A DNA stretch of 64,000 nucleotides, taken from assembly GCA_037190805.1 (NCBI GenBank), contig JBBCJR010000001.1:1-64000 (forward strand). Direction: 5' to 3'. A program made the position numbers and the translations under genes. The notes under the pieces were generated by a model that was given only the letters and a program-made list of their open reading frames with translations, was not told the DNA's origin and searched no databases. The stretch comes from JBBCJR01 sp037190805 (lineage in GTDB: Bacteria; Pseudomonadota; Alphaproteobacteria; Sphingomonadales; Sphingomonadaceae). Shown one piece after another: positions 25,610 through 33,860 of the stretch (its first letter is position 1; each line of letters starts with the position of its first letter).

Positions 25610-27967
25610 ATGACCCGTTACTTCGTTCCGGCTTTCCGGCTGGCGCTTTTTGCTTCGGCTGCAACGGCAACGATTGCGTATGCTCAGCCAGCCGACACCG
25701 CCAATCCACAATTCGATGCGGGCGACATCGTCGTCACCGCCACCCGTCAGTCGCAGGCGCTGAGCCGCGTTCCGCTGGCTGTGACCGCCTACACGCAGGA
25801 AACGCTGGACCAGCAAGGTGTCCGTAAGGTCGACGACGTCGCCCGTCTGACCCCTGGTGTGAGCTTCACCCGCAGCGCGGTCTACAGCAGCAGTCAGTCG
25901 AACATCACCGTCCGCGGCGTGCGGTCGACATCTGGCGTGCCCACGACCGGCATCTACATTGATGATACCCCGGTTCAGACCCGGGTTGGTTCGAGCCAGA
26001 GCCTGACCAACCCCTATCCGCAGATATTTGACCTCGACCGGGTCGAGGTTCTGCGTGGTCCGCAGGGCACGCTGTTCGGCGCTGGCTCGGTTGGTGGCGC
26101 GGTCCGATTCATCACGCCGGCGCCTAATCTGGACCGTGCCAGCGTCTATGGCCGCGCCGAACTCGCTTTCACCAAGAACGGCTCGCCGACCTACGAAGCC
26201 GGCGCGGCTGTCGGTGCTCCGATCATCGAAGGCAAGCTGGGCTTTCGTGCCAGCGCCTGGCACCGTCATGACGGTGGCTATGTCGACTGGGTTGATCGTT
26301 ACGACACCGGTCGCGTGATCAAAAAGGATTCGAACCGGGCTGACAATTTCGCCGGGCGCTTCGCCTTGGGCTGGAAGCCCACCGAAACGGTGACGATCAC
26401 CCCGTCGGTCTTCTTCCAGCACACCAACAATGAGGACACGCCGTCCTATTATGAGTCGTTGTCCAACGCGTCCGACGGCTATGTCCAGGCCAATGCGCTG
26501 CGGCAATCCAGCGCCGATCGCTTCTGGCTGCCAGCACTGAAGGTCGAACTCGAGCTGGGGCGCGCGGAGCTCATCTCGAACACCTCCTACCTCGCCCGGC
26601 GGGTGCGCAACCGCTATGATGGCACCAGCCTCAACCTGGCCAGCTTTGCCGGAGTGCGGACCCAGGTCCCACCGCAGGCACTGCGAAGCTTCCTCAGCCC
26701 CAGCACGTTGGCCAATGATCAGAAGGTGTTCACACAGGAAATCCGACTGCAGAACACCCGCACTGATTCGATCCTGAACTGGGTGATTGGCGGCTTCTAT
26801 TCCCATTCCAAGATTCGGGACCGTTATTTCGCGGCAGCGCCGGATCTTCTGTCGGCCATCAACTATAACCGTGGCGTTCAGGGCCTGCCGCCGCGAAATT
26901 CTGTCGCAGAGCAGTTCGGCGTCAACCTCTATCAGAATCAATATCTTCTGTATCTGGACGGTGATCTGATCGACAAGCAGAGCGCGGTCTTCGCGCAAGC
27001 GGATCTGGAAGTGGCCGAGGGCCTGAAGCTGACAGCTGGTCTGCGCTACCAGGACGTTAGTTTCAAGGCTACGGGCTTCCGCGCGGGGCCGGTTATCGGA
27101 TCCGCCGGCTCGACCTATGACCTCGGCCAGAGCGACAAGCCGCTGACACCGAAATTCGGTATCTCCTGGCAGATCGATCGCAACAACCTGATCTACGCCA
27201 ATGTGTCCAAAGGGTACCGGGTCGGCAGCGCCGTTCAGCCGGTGGGCCGTATTCGCTGCGGTGCGGATGCGGACGCGATTGGGTTCAATCCCGACATCAA
27301 TCGCGTGATCGAGCCGGACAGTGTGTGGAGCTATGAGCTCGGTACCAAGAACAAGTTCGCCGACAACCGCATCACGCTGGACGCGTCCATCTATCGTATC
27401 GACTGGAAGAATGTGCAGACGCTGCTGACGCTACCGAGCTGCAGTGTTCCCACGACGGTCAATTTCGGCGATGCGCGCAGCCAAGGGTTCGACATCGCCG
27501 TCACGGCGCGTCCTGTCGATCCGCTGTCATTGGGGCTGTCGGTCAGCCATACCGACGCCAAATATACCAACGCCTTCCCCGGCGCGGGCGGCGTGCTGAT
27601 CCGCGCGAAAGACGAGCCGCTCGGCGTCGCTCCGTGGACGCTGTACAGCTATGGTCAGATTGACCTTCCGGTTGGGGGCCATGACGCCTACTTCCGGGCT
27701 GACTATAGCTATTCCAGCCATGACAGCACCCCATTGACGGTGTCGCCGATCATCAATCCCGATTATCCGCGTCCGCCGGCGATCCACAATCTCGACCTTC
27801 GGGTGGGAACGCGTCTGGACGGTGCCGATCTCAGCCTGTTCGTTGCCAACGTCACCAATTCTCAACCGCGGATCGCCCGTTACGAGGATACGCCCGCCTC
27901 GAACTGGTTCCGGGCCGTAACCCTGCGGCCACGGACGGTTGGCGTGACGCTGACGATCCGCAAGTAA
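25610..27967 (+). CDS. TonB-dependent receptor
   Basis: 785 residues. The signal peptide ends near IAYAQ. The TonB box is GDIVVTATRQSQALSRVPL, followed by plug sequences (VDDVARLTPGVSFTR, then RVEVLRGPQGTLFGAGSVGG) and a barrel with the usual sphingomonad features, ending in GVTLTIRK. The start has AAAGGATC upstream. It lies in the middle of the plus-strand cluster, followed at 20 bases by an exported esterase. It is likely the outer-membrane port of the pathway; the ligand is unknown. Confidence 0.9.
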   Translation: MTRYFVPAFRLALFASAATATIAYAQPADTANPQFDAGDIVVTATRQSQALSRVPLAVTAYTQETLDQQGVRKVDDVARLTPGVSFTRSAVYSSSQSNITVRGVRSTSGVPTTGIYIDDTPVQTRVGSSQSLTNPYPQIFDLDRVEVLRGPQGTLFGAGSVGGAVRFITPAPNLDRASVYGRAELAFTKNGSPTYEAGAAVGAPIIEGKLGFRASAWHRHDGGYVDWVDRYDTGRVIKKDSNRADNFAGRFALGWKPTETVTITPSVFFQHTNNEDTPSYYESLSNASDGYVQANALRQSSADRFWLPALKVELELGRAELISNTSYLARRVRNRYDGTSLNLASFAGVRTQVPPQALRSFLSPSTLANDQKVFTQEIRLQNTRTDSILNWVIGGFYSHSKIRDRYFAAAPDLLSAINYNRGVQGLPPRNSVAEQFGVNLYQNQYLLYLDGDLIDKQSAVFAQADLEVAEGLKLTAGLRYQDVSFKATGFRAGPVIGSAGSTYDLGQSDKPLTPKFGISWQIDRNNLIYANVSKGYRVGSAVQPVGRIRCGADADAIGFNPDINRVIEPDSVWSYELGTKNKFADNRITLDASIYRIDWKNVQTLLTLPSCSVPTTVNFGDARSQGFDIAVTARPVDPLSLGLSVSHTDAKYTNAFPGAGGVLIRAKDEPLGVAPWTLYSYGQIDLPVGGHDAYFRADYSYSSHDSTPLTVSPIINPDYPRPPAIHNLDLRVGTRLDGADLSLFVANVTNSQPRIARYEDTPASNWFRAVTLRPRTVGVTLTIRK

Positions 27968-27987
27968 CTGAAGGTAGGGGGAACGGA

Positions 27988-29247
27988 ATGGGCATGCGAC
28001 GGTCGCAGCGTTGCGCGGCGATGCTGGCTTTGGCGCTGGCCTTGGCAAGTTGGCCGGCGCATGCTCAATCCGAAGGCGCGGAGGTTGCCGTTTCTCAGGT
28101 TCCTGAGGGGCTGCGGAGCGCCCGCCGCCACCTCTATGACCCAGAGGTCAACGTCCTCACCACGCGCAGCGTCGCGGAGGTGTTCGAAACCCGCGCTGTC
28201 CCGGCGGGATCGATGCGCTGGGCGCTGCCCGAGGCGTTCCGTCCCCTCGATTTCACCTATCATTATGCCGGCAGGGAATGGCCAGCGGCCGATTTCGCGA
28301 CTGGTACCCATGCCACCGGCCTCATCATCATCAAGGATGGCCGCGTCGTTCACGAATATTATGGTGGTAAGGCCCGACGTCAGTCTCACTTCCAATCTTC
28401 CTCCCTGTCGAAGTCGGTGGCCTCGATGGTGCTGGGTCTGGCGCTGGCGGATGGGAAAATCCGGTCGCTGAGTGATCCGGTCGAGCGTTATGTTCCAGAG
28501 CTTGGCCAAACCGCTTATTCGGGGGTCAGCATCCGCGATCTCATCGACATGCGGTCCGGCATCGACTGGAACGACAATTTCTATGCCGAAGGTCCGGCCA
28601 AGCAAATCCAGCAGATGTCCATCATCGATAATCAGGTCCGCTTCACAGAAGCTGCTAAATGGGTGAAGCGGGCCCATCCGGCGGGCGCAATATTTCATTA
28701 CAACAGTCTCGATTCAGCCATTCTCGGGCTGGTGCTGATCAGGGCGACGGGCGAGCCTTTGGCCAGCTACATGTCTCGCCGTCTGTGGCAACCGGCGGGG
28801 ATGGAGGACGATGCCTCATGGATGCTCGACGGGCCGGAGCCTGTGGGGCAGGAGTTCACGGGCGGAGGGTTCAACGCCCGCCTTCGCGACTACGCCAGAC
28901 TGGGTTTGATCATGCTGAATGGTGGTAGGGCGCGGGGGCGTCAGGTCCTGCCACGTGCGTGGGTGGAGGCTTCCCTTTCTGGCCACCGGCCCGCTGGGGA
29001 AGGCGCTTATTCCTATGGCCATTACTGGTGGTCGATCCCGGCAAGCGGCGCTTTTCTCGGGCGGGGCGGTGGCGGCCAGTACATCTACATCAATCCGGCG
29101 GCGCGCACCGTCATTGTCAAGACGAGCGCGATGCCGGCACGAGCCGCCGTCACCCGCTACGGTGCCGACGACGGCAGCCCGATCGCGCTTGAGAATGAGA
29201 CCATGGCATTTTTCGATGCCGTGGCTCGCTGGGTTCCCGATCGATGA
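27988..29247 (+). CDS. Exported serine hydrolase, beta-lactamase fold
   Basis: 419 residues, signal peptide ending WPAHAQ. Active-site S139-L-S-K142, then FHYNSLDSAILGLVLIRATG as the Tyr motif, and late GGGGQYIYINPAARTVIV. It is a paralogue of the hydrolase at 10707-11939 (shared VTIRDTLEMKTGVD-like and DYGRLGLMMMNGGR-like segments; here VSIRDLIDMRSGID and DYARLGLIMLNGGR), and like it follows a TonB-dependent receptor. It probably cleaves an ester or amide in the periplasm. Its end overlaps the CocE-type gene as ATGA. Confidence 0.88.
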   Translation: MGMRRSQRCAAMLALALALASWPAHAQSEGAEVAVSQVPEGLRSARRHLYDPEVNVLTTRSVAEVFETRAVPAGSMRWALPEAFRPLDFTYHYAGREWPAADFATGTHATGLIIIKDGRVVHEYYGGKARRQSHFQSSSLSKSVASMVLGLALADGKIRSLSDPVERYVPELGQTAYSGVSIRDLIDMRSGIDWNDNFYAEGPAKQIQQMSIIDNQVRFTEAAKWVKRAHPAGAIFHYNSLDSAILGLVLIRATGEPLASYMSRRLWQPAGMEDDASWMLDGPEPVGQEFTGGGFNARLRDYARLGLIMLNGGRARGRQVLPRAWVEASLSGHRPAGEGAYSYGHYWWSIPASGAFLGRGGGGQYIYINPAARTVIVKTSAMPARAAVTRYGADDGSPIALENETMAFFDAVARWVPDR

Positions 29248-31037
29248 CCACCTATCTTCGTGCCATGCTGGCAGTCGTTTTGACCTTGGCGGTGACGAAG
29301 CCAGCCTCGGCCGATAGCTTCTGGGAGCGGCGGCTCACGGGCTACATTAACGCCGCGGATGGCACCCAACTGAAATACAGCGCCATCCTGCCGCCAGGAT
29401 CGGGGCCGTTTCCGGCTATCCTCAACTATAGCGGCTATGATCCGGGTGTGATCGGCGGGCCCGCCTATGCGCGGGGCGAGACCATGATGTCCGTCGAGCT
29501 CGACCGGACGCTGCTCGAGCATGGTTATGCAGTGGTCGGCGTCAACATTCGCGGCTCGGGCTGTTCTGCCGGGCGGTCCGACTTCCTGGCTCCGACTTTC
29601 GGTACGGATGGGCGTGACGCTATCGCATTCATTGCCGCTCAGCCTTGGTCGGACGGCAATGTCGGCATGGCCAACTACTCCTTTCCCGGGATTACGCAGC
29701 TCGCGACAGCCGCTGAACGGCCCCCTGCGTTGAGAGCGATTGCGCCGGGCATGGTGGTGGCCGACCTAAGGCTGGATAGCTGGGCGCCGGGCGGAGTGCC
29801 GCAGACAGGCTTCGCGATTGGCAACAGCAATGCACCGAGCCCGCTCATGCAGCGGCATCGCGAAGCGGCACTAGCCGATGGAGATCAGGGCTGCCTTGAG
29901 CGGTTGGATACCAACCGCGCGCAGCCATCGCTTGCCCAGCAATTGTTCCAACATCCCGTACGCGATGCCTGGCACGATGCCCGCCGCCTGTCGTTAAGGA
30001 CAGGCCGTATCAACGTGCCGGTGTTGTCGGTGGAGGCGTTTCAGGATGAGCAGACTGGACCGCGCGGTGACTATTATCAGGATACGCTGGATCCGAGACG
30101 ACTTTGGCTGGTCCAAACGAACGGACATCACGGCCTCTATATGGCCCGACGTTTCTGGGCCGACCATCTGATTCCCTTCTTCGATCGCTTCGTGAAGGGC
30201 AAAGCCAATGATTTCGATCACCGGCCGCACGTCACCGTCTGGGAGGGAACCCGATCGACGGAGACGGATCGGATTGGCAAGTCCTTGGCCGCAGTGCCCG
30301 GCCGGGTGATCAGCTATCCCGACTATCCAGTGCAGGTGACGCCGCTGCGGCTGTATCTGAACACCGATGGACAGCTAGTCGGGGACAAGCCGTCCGACGA
30401 GCGGCAGATCGGCTTTGCCTATCCCGTGCCCGGTCCTGCGGTCGGCACGCGGGCGCTGGGGGATAAATGGGGGCCCCAGCCGGCTGATTGGCGCACCGCA
30501 AGCCTGGCTTATACCAGCACGCCACTTTCCGATCCTTTGGCATTATACGGCTCAGCCAGCCTCGATCTGTGGGTTGATGTGACGATGGGCGACGCGGACA
30601 TTCAGGCGACGCTGACGGAACTGCTGCCATCGGGTGAGGAAATCTATATCCAGCGTGGATGGTTGCGGTTGTCGGGGCGCGCACTGGACGAAGCGCGGTC
30701 CACACCGCTACGGCCGGTGATCCACGATCGGATTGACATGGCGCAGCCCGTGAAGGTCGATACGCCTGTGCTTGCACGGATCGAGATCAACAAATTCTTC
30801 CATCGATTTGGCAAAGAGTCGCGGGTGAGGATATGGATCGATCCACCAAGCCCGACCGGAGATAATATCTTCGTTCATTATTCGGTGCCTGGAAAGGTAC
30901 GTATCTGGTCTGGAGCCGACCATGCGTCGTCTCTGGTTGTGGGACGAATTTCGGATCTCACGCCTCCTTTGGCTGCACGTTGCACGCTTTCATTCCTCAG
31001 CCAGCCATGCCGACCGGACCCCCTGGCGGACAGGTAG
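29244..31037 (+). CDS. Exported CocE/NonD-type acyl hydrolase
   Basis: 597 residues with signal peptide MTTYLRAMLAVVLTLAVTKP and then ASADS. The N-terminal alpha/beta hydrolase (residues about 35-330) has NIRGSGCSAG and the nucleophile context MANYSFPGITQ (Ser146; the family usually has G-x-S-Y-x-G). DEQTGPRGDYYQ (Asp) and TNGHHGLY (His) complete a triad. The C-terminal jelly-roll (about 340-590) is the X-Pro dipeptidyl-peptidase C-domain (DPLALYGSASLDLWVD, DADIQATLTEL). Such enzymes hydrolyse esters (cocaine esterase) or acyl-peptides. It is last in the plus-strand cluster. Confidence 0.85.
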   Translation: MTTYLRAMLAVVLTLAVTKPASADSFWERRLTGYINAADGTQLKYSAILPPGSGPFPAILNYSGYDPGVIGGPAYARGETMMSVELDRTLLEHGYAVVGVNIRGSGCSAGRSDFLAPTFGTDGRDAIAFIAAQPWSDGNVGMANYSFPGITQLATAAERPPALRAIAPGMVVADLRLDSWAPGGVPQTGFAIGNSNAPSPLMQRHREAALADGDQGCLERLDTNRAQPSLAQQLFQHPVRDAWHDARRLSLRTGRINVPVLSVEAFQDEQTGPRGDYYQDTLDPRRLWLVQTNGHHGLYMARRFWADHLIPFFDRFVKGKANDFDHRPHVTVWEGTRSTETDRIGKSLAAVPGRVISYPDYPVQVTPLRLYLNTDGQLVGDKPSDERQIGFAYPVPGPAVGTRALGDKWGPQPADWRTASLAYTSTPLSDPLALYGSASLDLWVDVTMGDADIQATLTELLPSGEEIYIQRGWLRLSGRALDEARSTPLRPVIHDRIDMAQPVKVDTPVLARIEINKFFHRFGKESRVRIWIDPPSPTGDNIFVHYSVPGKVRIWSGADHASSLVVGRISDLTPPLAARCTLSFLSQPCRPDPLADR

Positions 31038-31154
31038 GCGAGAGGGTGAGCGATCGTATGTCCTGAGGGACAGCTGACGACGCCAAATCCGGTTGATGTC
31101 TTCGAAATTATTTCGAGCTTGGACATGAACTAGTCTGCGCGGGCTATATCGGAT

Positions 31155-32546
31155 TTACTTTTGGGAAAATCCGATCTGATCGACAAGTTGTGCGAAGCGC
31201 GGCGATTGGTTGAGTGTCGCGATCGGTAATTCGAGTTGAATGCCCAGAATGCCGGGCTCCTTCCGCTCTATGGCTTTTTCCAGATAGCGTAGCGATGTGG
31301 GGATATCGCCTTTGTGGCCTGCGGTGAGAGCGAGCTTGAAGGCGGACTCCTGGCCGGTCCCGTGAAGATGCTCCTGGGTGCGCAGCATGGCATCGAGCAT
31401 GCCGGCTCGGCCTCCTTCGGCCAATCCGGTATCTGCCGCGGCGGCAATGCTGCGGCGGGCGTCGTCATTCAACAGGTCCGCCGCCTGACGATAGGCGCGA
31501 ACGAAATCGCCATCACGTCCGGTGTCCAGATAGATCGTTGCAAGATAGCTTATCGGCGACAGCAGGCGCGGATGACCTTCCGCCAGCGGTTCCAGGATCG
31601 CCAGCGCTTCCTCGGTCCGCCCGGCATGATGCAGGATCAGCCCCTTGTTCGCCAGGATGCCCGGCGACGTCGGGGACAATCGCTGGGCGGCATCGATCTC
31701 CCTCAGGGCGATATCGAACCGGCGATCATGCATGATCGCGAGCGCATACCAGTGATGGATGTCGGCATTGTTCGGATCGAACCGCAGCGCGCGCTCGAAC
31801 AGTTCGTAAGCGGCGGCAAAATCACGCTTCCAATAGAATGTGTTGAACGCCAGCGCTGCGGTCGCCCCGCTATGGTCCGGGTCCAGCGCGAGCGCCCGCG
31901 TCGCCGCGGTGCGCGCCAGCGGATAGGCCTTCTGCGCCGGCATGACGCTGTACTGGCTGGCCAGATTATAGCTCTGAGCCAGAGCGGCATGGCCATCCGC
32001 AAGGCCGGGGTCGATCGCAACCGTCTCGCTGAATAGGTCGATCGCGCGCGCGATGCCGTCGGCGGTACGCAGGTTCATGTGAAAGACGCCGCGCAAGTAG
32101 ATGTCCCGGGCCTCGGATGATTCCTGAGTTGGGCCTGCGGTCGAACGTGGCAGGGTCCACCAGGTCGCGCCGCCAAGACCAAGGATGCAGACCAGCGCCA
32201 GGATAACGATCGTCATCGTTTGCGGGGACATCCACGAACGCGTGTCGGAAGATGTTCGATCCGGTTCGCGCTGCTTCAAGGTGTCCGAAGACACGGCCAC
32301 ATGTGGTGGCGACGTTACGTCCTGATCCGTAGCGGACCGTCCTCGGAGCCACCCATCGAGTTCCTCGGCAAAGGCATAGACCGGAACGCCCTTGCGCCCC
32401 GCCCCGCCGGTTGGACGATGGATGGGCAGGCCGCCTTCCGATGCCCAGCGTTTGACCGTGCTTTGATTGCGCCCCAGGTAGAGGGCGATTGCGCGCCATC
32501 CGTTGAGCGGCACCTTGCGGGCCTGCGAAGCTTCAGCACTCTCCAT
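31155..32546 (-). CDS. Membrane-anchored HTH-TPR regulator
   Basis: 463 residues from ATG 32546 (GGGGAC upstream). Residues about 10-65 read like a MerR/excisionase-type helix-turn-helix: GWRAIALYLGRNQSTVKRWA, then VPVYAFAEELDGWL. One transmembrane helix (MTIVILALVCILGLGGATWW) follows near residue 110, then a domain of TPR-like repeats (AIDLFSETVAIDPGLADGHA, LALDPDHSGATAALAF, ALRFDPNNADIHHWYALAIM) to the end. This is a ToxR/CadC-like plan with a periplasmic TPR sensor. A TetR gene lies 77 bases upstream on the same strand. What it senses is unknown. Confidence 0.75.
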   Translation of the reverse strand: MESAEASQARKVPLNGWRAIALYLGRNQSTVKRWASEGGLPIHRPTGGAGRKGVPVYAFAEELDGWLRGRSATDQDVTSPPHVAVSSDTLKQREPDRTSSDTRSWMSPQTMTIVILALVCILGLGGATWWTLPRSTAGPTQESSEARDIYLRGVFHMNLRTADGIARAIDLFSETVAIDPGLADGHAALAQSYNLASQYSVMPAQKAYPLARTAATRALALDPDHSGATAALAFNTFYWKRDFAAAYELFERALRFDPNNADIHHWYALAIMHDRRFDIALREIDAAQRLSPTSPGILANKGLILHHAGRTEEALAILEPLAEGHPRLLSPISYLATIYLDTGRDGDFVRAYRQAADLLNDDARRSIAAAADTGLAEGGRAGMLDAMLRTQEHLHGTGQESAFKLALTAGHKGDIPTSLRYLEKAIERKEPGILGIQLELPIATLNQSPRFAQLVDQIGFSQK

Positions 32547-32623
32547 GTCCCCGCTTCGTCGCCCCCGCCGTGCCCCAGTCGGCGTGTATATCATCTATTT
32601 TCATTTTGAAAATATTCAGTGTT

Positions 32624-33241
32624 TCACGCTTCGTCCGGGTCGTCATAGCGTTCGCAATAAGAGACGATGATCCGGTCGATCGCTTGCCGGGCGATCCGAT
32701 TGTGGTCCGGCGAGAAACCCAGGCTCGCCACCATCTTCCAGTGTCCGTACATCAGCGTGACGAAGAGATAAGCGATCTCGCGGCATGCAGATTGCGGCAG
32801 GGACGGATGGCTGATCTGGACTTCGTGCGCGATCGTGTGTCTGAGCAGACTATATTGATCGTGCAGGGTGCGGCGGATGCGATCCGATCCTGCGGCCAGA
32901 GCCATCATGGCATCGTAAACGGCGTCATCGGCCGGTTTGGCGAGGCCCTGGCCCTCCAGAAAGCCGAAATAGAAGTCGAGGAACAGATCGAGGCGCTGGG
33001 GGCTGGCCGCAGCAACGATCCCCTGCATCATCCGGTCGCGATAGGCGGCGGCGAGCATGTCGCACAGCGCCAGCATCAATTCCTCCGGATCGGGGAAATA
33101 ATGCCTGATCAGCTGCCGCGAGATGCCGCCAGCCTCGGCGATCGTATCATAGGACGGGGTCGGCAGCCCATGTTCGTTGATCGCCTGAAACGCGGCGCGC
33201 AGGATTTCCGGCTTGCGGACATCGGCGGCTGATCTCGACAT
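32624..33241 (-). CDS. TetR-family transcriptional regulator
   Basis: 205 residues; start at 33241 with AAAGGAAAG upstream. The N-terminal helix-turn-helix is ILRAAFQAINEHGLPTPSYD followed by TIAEAGGISRQLIRHYFPDPEEL, and the C-terminal half is a variable ligand-binding domain. It is followed by the HTH-TPR gene on the same strand. The target is unclear; candidates are that gene or the autotransporter divergent from it. Confidence 0.85.
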   Translation of the reverse strand: MSRSAADVRKPEILRAAFQAINEHGLPTPSYDTIAEAGGISRQLIRHYFPDPEELMLALCDMLAAAYRDRMMQGIVAAASPQRLDLFLDFYFGFLEGQGLAKPADDAVYDAMMALAAGSDRIRRTLHDQYSLLRHTIAHEVQISHPSLPQSACREIAYLFVTLMYGHWKMVASLGFSPDHNRIARQAIDRIIVSYCERYDDPDEA

Positions 33242-33490
33242 TACCGCTTTCCTTTAGTCCACACATCCTGGTGCCCGTGAGAGAAATTGATCCTCTTTCA
33301 GGGTCGGCCGTGCCGCTCGTCATGTTGCTTCGATTCGATGCCGAGACAAGCGGCAGACAGCACGAAAATGCGAAATGAGCCACTATGAGCCTTATTGCGC
33401 TTATTTAGCATAATGGCCGCAAGTTCCTGTGGTCACTATCCTTTTTCAATACTCGACAGCTTCGGATGACCCCGGGGGCGCTGTGCCCTG
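33242..33490. other. Non-coding gap upstream of the TetR gene
   Basis: No gene is seen here. The stretch is less GC-rich around 33375-33415, with the direct repeat ATGAGCC-ACT-ATGAGCC at 33375-33391, and should contain the TetR promoter. It leads into the autotransporter remnant. Confidence 0.4.
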
Positions 33491-33787
33491 ATGAGGAACA
33501 ATAGCAGCATGCCAATCGCCCGTTCAATTTCGCACCGTCCCCGATCGGGCGTGCGCCATCCTCATGCGACGGAGCGCGTTCGCCTCACTCGGGCGCAATG
33601 GACGCCGGGGGTGGGTTTGCCGGAACGGCGCCGCCCCAGGCGGATGCGCCACGGCGATGTCTCCGCCGGTGCGGATCTGGCGAACATGGTGTCGCCGGTC
33701 GCCACGATCACCGCCTCCTATGACGACGTGTTCAACCGCGATGCCCGCACCCATCGGGGCAGCCTGGGGCTCACCGTCGGATTCTGA
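33491..33787 (+). pseudogene. C-terminal remnant of an autotransporter
   Basis: The last 45 or so codons (from about 33640) read GDVSAGADLANMVSPVATIT, then SYDDVFNRDARTHRGSLGLTVGF. They align with the last strands of the intact autotransporter at 36950 (ISPSMRVSASYDASLNKDERRHRGGVGLSMRF, split for length as ISPSMRVSASYDA and SLNKDERRHRGG). Upstream codons do not give a barrel, so only the last beta strands of a former autotransporter survive, directly before a complete one. It ends in TGA at 33785-33787. Confidence 0.7.
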
Positions 33788-33860
33788 TCCGCGCCCGCCG
33801 GCAACGCGCTGCATCGACCAGTCAATATCTCGAAATCCAGTCAGACAAGGGGAATGTTTC

